Positions 58,562 to 64,000 of a stretch of DNA of 64,000 nt are shown here, piece by piece. The translations under genes and the position numbers were made by a program. The notes below the pieces were generated by a model that was not told the DNA's origin, ran no database searches, and saw nothing but the letters and a program-made list of their open reading frames with translations. The stretch comes from Aquanectria penicillioides (lineage: Eukaryota; Ascomycota; Sordariomycetes; Hypocreales; Nectriaceae). Every line of letters begins with the position of its first letter. Positions within the stretch are counted from its first letter, which is position 1. The stretch spans positions 3,410,746 to 3,474,745 of the forward strand of contig PYIU01000001.1 of assembly GCA_003415625.1 (NCBI GenBank), read 5' to 3'.

Positions 58562-61127
58562 ATGGATGCGGCTCGCCGCTCCAGTCTCGCCAGTATAGGT
58601 CGGCGAGAATCTCGTGAGAGTGACCATCATGAGCTTGATCAACCTTCTAAGCAGCGTAAACCCCCACACGTCAGGAGCAGAGCCAGTAGAGCTTGTGATC
58701 GCTGCAAAGCGTGAGGCCCCTCACTATCTAACAATGATGTTTTGGCCGGATCTTGTATATGCTACACAATGCATCCAAGCCGGCACATAGGCTTGAGATC
58801 ATACTAACTTGCTTTAGTCGCAAGACTCGCTGCTCAGGAAAATATCCTTGCGTGCTGTGTTCTCGGCTTCGACTTGATTGCAAGTACACGGCTTCCTACC
58901 GGCGAGGTCGCCTTCCATCCATTGAAATGGACATCGAAGACCAAGGCGAGCACCCAGTAGATGCTCCTCGAGCCACAGAGGAACAGCTCAGAGGGTCCAT
59001 TCCGCCCAGCCAACGCCAATCAGAGGAGCACATTCCAAGCCCAGTGTCTATTGAAGCACGGGCATTTGCCCCTAAGCCCGATAATCGATTGTCGCAATCG
59101 TCCCGCAATTCACCTGACCCGGCGCCGATTGATCGACAGGGCCATTATGTATGTACATTTTATCCAGAAAGTTACGATATTAACATTGGCAGGTTGGTCC
59201 CGCATCTGGAGCCTCGTTCTTGCTGAGAATCCAACGAAAACTACAACAACAGCGCTCAGCATCATCATCTGAAGCCTCTATTTTCACATTTGGCGACCTC
59301 CCACTTCCAGAATTCAACACTCGATTTTTGATACTTCCGCCAAGGGCTGAAGCAGATGCTCTTCTTTGTAGATATTTCGAGTTTGCTGCCGCAACCCACC
59401 GATTCTTGCACAGGCCTTCTGTTGAAGCCTGGCTAGAAGAGTTTTATGACACTCACGGAAGTATGCATGATCAAATGGAGGCCAGAAGCAGGACAGCACT
59501 ATTGTTCATGGTCTTTGCTCATGCTGAAAACTTCCCAAAATCCAAGGCTGGCACTATTGATCCAAACTCAAGGTATGATATTCACAAACGGAATGACCTG
59601 ACTGACTGTTACAGTGCTCGCTTTTTCTCTGCTGCAGAAGATCAACTTTCGGCCGAAAAGGGTGCTATGAGACTTACAAGTGTTCAAGCAAGACTAGCGC
59701 AATGCGTCTACCTTCTGTCTCACTCAAGGCTAAATCATTGCTGGAGCCTCTTTGGCACCACTGCTCACATGATGCTTGCGTTAGGAATTCATAGAAAGTC
59801 TCGTGTCGATGCCAACCACCCAGACTACATTGATCTGGAGTGTCGTAAACGAACATTTTGGTGCGCTTACAATATAGATACATACCTCAGTGCAGCTTTG
59901 GGACGCCCGAGAACGTTCCACGATGAGGATATCAACCAAGAAATGCCCCTTTGTGTGGATGATTATCGTCTTTCTTGTGGCCAAACAGCACCCTCACCGT
60001 CAGGCACAATCCAATCAGTCATGTCAGGATCTGTGGCACATATTAAGTAAGGCCTTGAACCTGATGGTAGTCTCAAACTAACTTGATAGTCTGTCGAGGA
60101 TTGTTGCCAGAATCTTGCGAGATCTGTACGGAATCCATTCACCATCCATGGAGAATCAATACAAAATCGCTGCAAAATACACAAAAGAGATTGAGACATG
60201 GTACAATGGTGTCGCTTATCTCGTTGATACTGATGGCATTGACCCATCATTATTTCAACCAATCTTTCTTCGACAGCGAAATGTTTTGAATTTGGCATGC
60301 TGGCATGCTCAGCTCCTTGTTCATCGCCCGTTTTTGCTCAACAATTTTGCGAGCCTAGCCAACCTTGGCACGAGAAGCACTAGAAGCCGCCAAAATGTAG
60401 ATCTTACGAACAAGCATGTTCAACGATGTCTTGAAGCGGCTATGAATATTGTCTCCAAGATCGATGATCTCCACTCTAGCGGTCAACTCTACAACACCTT
60501 TTGGGTATGTTGGTCCTTCATGCATTATAATTGTCACTAATTTATAAGTTTTCTCACTATTTCGCTTTCTCGGCTGTTGTCATGCTCTACGTTTATACAA
60601 TACAACAACGTCATGCGCCTGAAGAAACTTACCTCCCCGCCTTTCACGCCGCAATAAAATGCCAAGCACAAATTTCATCAATCGCCATACCGGGGTCTTT
60701 AGCTCAACGATACGGCGTAGTACTACAAGAATTGCGGCTCGAAACTTTACGTCATAATACTCATCTACTGCAATTGACTACCGGCAACGTTGAGGGGGTT
60801 ATGGAAGGAGGCGAATCACTGGAATCTGACCAAGATCTTATAGGTCTTGGGTCTAATGGCATAAGTTTTGTACCGGCTGCCGAGGGCGTTGCTGGGCATT
60901 TGTCATTGCCTGGTGAAGATGGTCTCAGCTTTCCAGAGCATAGTCCAGGAAGCTCAATTGGTCAAATGACAGGATGGGGACAATTCGATTCTCTTGTACG
61001 TTTCTGATTCTTTTTTCGACGAACAAGTAGTTACTAACTTTTCTAGGTCATTGGTGGAATCGGTGTTATGGAAGGTTTGCTTGGCGATGGTAACATAGAA
61101 GGATGGAATTTAGCTATGGGTGAATAA
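58562..61127 (+). CDS. Zn2Cys6 fungal-specific transcription factor
   Basis: Six exons: 58562-58710, 58818-59148, 59193-60046, 60090-60504, 60549-60995 and 61047-61127, 758 residues with phase kept throughout. Introns are 107, 44, 43, 44 and 51 nt. The DNA-binding domain is C-x2-C-x6-C-x5-C-x2-C-x6-C (ACDRCKARKTRCSGKYPC, then VLCSRLRLDCKY), with the first Cys pair in exon 1 and the rest in exon 2, followed by the basic RRGRLPS. The middle (from GHYVGPASGASFLLRI on) is a fungal-specific transcription-factor domain with LGIHRKSRVDANHPDYIDLE and RKRTFWCAYNIDTYLSAALG. Position beside the galactonate genes makes it a candidate pathway activator; it could instead control the NRPS-like gene downstream. 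Confidence 0.92.
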
Positions 61128-61582
61128 TCGGATAAAATGATCTGACTGGTAATTATCTGTAAATTTTCTGCAATACCAATGTCGTTCAAAAAATCGTCAT
61201 ACTTCGTGCCTCCCGCCTCCGCTGTCTCCCCTGCTCAGATTGTGGCCCAGGATCCTGACTAAGATTGGCTAGCAATATCCGTGGCGCCCGTTCAGCATTG
61301 TCTCTCCACCCCGCTTCCTGGCACACAGGGAGGGATCGGAAAACCGTTTGTGCAACACTCGGTCCAATCGATGCACTTTTCCGATCCGATCCTTTTCCGC
61401 CACTAATTCGGGACATTCGGCCTATGAATGCCAACTTCATTGTTACGGCGATGCTTAGATTTAGCCGGCGAAATAGATTAGCTAGAAAACGTGACACATG
61501 CAGATCATATTTGGCAAAGATTCGTCGACATTCTGTTCCTCATTCTTCACCGGTCTGATCTATTACTCTGTCACTCCTTGCT
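61128..61582 (+). promoter_or_regulatory. upstream region of the NRPS-like gene
   Basis: 455 bp with no coding signal; no specific site is assigned. Confidence 0.35.
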
Positions 61583-64000
61583 ATGGCTGCCGTTACTGCA
61601 AGTATTACTGGCATAACGCCCAGCTTGAAGCATGTGGCTGTGAGCGCCAAGCCTGACAAGATCAACTGCATCAACGACTTTATTGTTCACCAAGCTCAAA
61701 GCATTCCTGATACACCACTTATCGCCTATCCTAACTCTGAACTTGGAGCCTCTGACTTTGCCGACTATACCGCCAAAGAACTTGATGCATTCGCAGATGA
61801 GGCCGCCAAGACACTCTCGGGTCAGGGGCTTGTCCCAAAGGCGAGCATTTTCCCCGATTGTTTTAATAATATCCTCGAACTAATCCCAGTAGGTCGCAAA
61901 GAGTGGAAAGGCCGAGGTAGTTGGCTTACTGGGTCCTTCAAACCTTGAATACATAATCGCCATTCTAGCATTATCTCGCATGGGTTTCACTGTTCTCTTT
62001 TTGTCAACACGCCTACCAACAGAAGCATATGTTGCATTGCTCAAAGAGACCGAGTGCACTCGAATTGTTGTTGGACCAAAGTTGGCTTCCGCAGCTCTCA
62101 ACGTTCAGGAGGTTTATCCTTTGGAAAGTTACCCGCTCCCTGGAGTCTTTTTGTCTGATTTAAAATCTCCGCGTTTCCAGCGCCAAACAGAGCTTGAAGA
62201 TGAGGAGAATACTGTCGCTTTTATCGTTCACTCTTCTGGAAGCACTGGGCTGCCGAAGCCCATCTATCAAACACACAGACAATGCCTTAGCAATTATGCT
62301 ACGGGGAGTGGCATGCGTGCTTTTGTGACCCTCCCACTGTTTCACAATCATGGACTGTCAACAATGTTTCGAGGGATGGTAACTGGCAAACGTACAGCAG
62401 TATACAATGCCAATCTACCACTGACAAATAATAATCTGGTGCAAGCTATGAAGGCTGCTAACTTTGAGAGCTTTCATTGTGTTCCTTATGCCTTGAAAGT
62501 CTTGGCTGAGACCGAGGAAGGTATTATAGAGTTGGCCAAGTGCAAACTCGTGCTATTTGGCGGAAGTAGCTGCCCTGATGATCTTGGAGATCTTCTAGTG
62601 CAGAAAGGTGTGAATATTGTATCGCATTATGGCGCGTAAGTACCTAAAAATTATCACATTGATACAGGCTGACCATGATTTAGCACCGAGATGGGTCAGC
62701 TTATGACCTCACTGAGAGATGCAGAGAAAGACAAGGCATGGAACTATGTCAGGCCATTGGCCAAAACTAAGCCATATTTACTCTTTGACGAAATCACTTC
62801 AGACATTTTCGAACTCGTGGTCCTAGATGGACTTCCCACAAAGACTACGCACAACTCTGAGGACCCACCCAATTCATTCCGAACGCGGGACACATTTGTA
62901 AAACACTCTACAATCCCTGATGCGTGGAAATATCTGGGCAGACTCGATGATCGAGTCACGCTGTTTAATGGCGAAAAGGTCCTACCGGTGCCCTATGAAC
63001 ACCGCATCCGCCAAAGTGAGCTGGTACAGGATTGTCTCGTCTTTGGCGTTGGCCGAGCATTCCCTGGCGTTCTGATCATCCCTAGTGGGCACGCCGCCAA
63101 CAAGACAGAAGATCTACTCGACCTTCTGTGGCCAACAATTGAAGGGGCCAACCAGAAGGCTGAGCATTTCGGTCGCGTGTCCCGGGAAATGGTCAAAATC
63201 ATGCCTGTTGGCACCGAATATCCTTGCACAGATAAAGGAACAGTAATTCGGGCGGCTTGTTACAAGCAATTTGAAGATGTCATCGAGAAGGTGTACCGGG
63301 ATTTCGAATCCCCTGGTAATGAAAATCGCCTGGCTTTAGAAGTGCCAGAACTTCAAACATACCTTCTTGAACTTCTTACTGAGCGGGTTGGGATACATGG
63401 CCTTAATGCTGAAACGGACTTCTTCGCTGCCGGCATGGATAGTCTACAGGCAATCACGGCACGCGCCCATATTGTCCGTGAACTCGACTTGAATGGCAAG
63501 GTTATCGGGCAGAATGTCGTGTTTGACTACCCTAGTGTGGCACAGTTGTCAAAATATCTACACTCGCTCAGAACAGGGACCACGTTTCAGGAGAAAAGCG
63601 AGGAGGAAGTCATGCAAGAGCTAGTGGCAAGATACTCCAATTTCCAGCCCTTTATTCGAGGCACTGAGACCCCCGACGGTGAGGTAGTTCTTCTCACGGG
63701 AGCGACTGGATCTCTGGGCTCGCATATACTTTCACAATTGCTTTCCCTCCCGCACATTCGACACGTCTATTGTCTTGTTCGAGCCTCTTCACCTTCAGCA
63801 GCTCAGCAACGGGTGGTGGACTCATTGATTACTCGTGGTCTCTCTCCTCACCACAACTCAGCGCACCAGCGCATTATTGCATCTCTAACGAATAAAGGAC
63901 TTAGTCAATATCACCATTCGGCAAAGTTCACAGCTTTGCCTGCTGATTTGAGCCTTCCTGATCTTGGTCTGGGTGCTAAAGCTTTTGACGCCATTCGTTC
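61583..64000 (+). CDS. NRPS-like adenylation-thiolation-reductase enzyme (partial, cut by window end)
   Basis: Exons 61583-61840, 61893-62635 and 62684 onward, open to the window edge. Intron 1 (61841-61892) seems to have a GC donor and a CTAAT branch; intron 2 (62636-62683) has GTAAGT. The adenylation domain shows LLGPSNLEYIIAILALSRMG, the A3 core IVHSSGSTGLPKPI, the A5 core HYGATEMGQL, and GRLDDRVTLFNGEKVLP with a likely acyl-adenylate Lys. A carrier domain follows with the phosphopantetheine Ser in FFAAGMDSLQAI (about 63,430), then a thioester-reductase domain starting LLTGATGSLGSHIL (NAD(P) GxxGxxG). Such enzymes activate a carboxylic acid, load it on the carrier arm and release it reductively as aldehyde or alcohol. 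No condensation domain precedes it. Substrate is unknown. Confidence 0.9.

Overview
The window comes from the nuclear genome of a filamentous ascomycete (Pezizomycotina, possibly Eurotiomycetes). The evidence is short 38-107 nt spliceosomal introns with CTAAC/CTAAT branch sites, Zn2Cys6 and A-T-R adenylate-reductase genes, NACHT-ankyrin relics, and Ty1/Copia elements whose in-frame stops look like repeat-induced C-to-T mutation. No prokaryotic features are present.

Layout. 0.3-3.5 kb (minus): wreck of a NACHT-ankyrin (NLR-like) gene with an internal inverted piece. 5.05-6.66 kb (plus): an intact three-exon aldehyde dehydrogenase. 8.0-8.4 kb (plus): remnant of a DUF1996-like secreted protein. 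9.1-36.2 kb (minus): one enormous gene, about 27 kb and about 9,000 codons. It encodes a secreted cysteine-rich tandem-module protein with a signal peptide, CG-type modules, a collagen-like Gly-X-Y minisatellite, Ser/Thr linkers, roughly 55-60 four-module blocks of about 100 residues, and a C-terminal field of shorter modules. It is broken by about eight single-base frame interruptions, nearly all at homopolymers, so either the assembly has indel errors or the gene is decaying. 36.3-40.2 kb: no gene seen. 40.2-54 kb: a transposon island. A decayed Copia element (element 1, LTRs at 41.7 and 51.4 kb) has a second Copia element (element 2, minus strand, 43.4-49.2 kb) nested in it. Element 2 has two identical 211-bp LTRs but dead coding regions. 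Four further solo or degenerate LTRs of the element-2 family lie in or around this nest, one splitting the reverse transcriptase active-site motif of element 1.

54.1-58.3 kb is the clearest functional unit: a DHDPS-family 2-keto-3-deoxy acid aldolase (minus) sharing a 295-bp divergent promoter with an aldo/keto reductase (plus), followed by a DgoD-like D-galactonate dehydratase (plus). Together they can be read as a non-phosphorylative De Ley-Doudoroff route: galactonate to 2-keto-3-deoxygalactonate, to pyruvate plus glyceraldehyde, to glycerol. A six-exon Zn2Cys6 regulator (58.6-61.1 kb) follows and is a candidate pathway regulator. The window ends inside an NRPS-like adenylation-thiolation-reductase gene (61.6 kb onward).

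Exon structures were worked out by hand from reading frame, splice consensus and family similarity. No database search or alignment was run.
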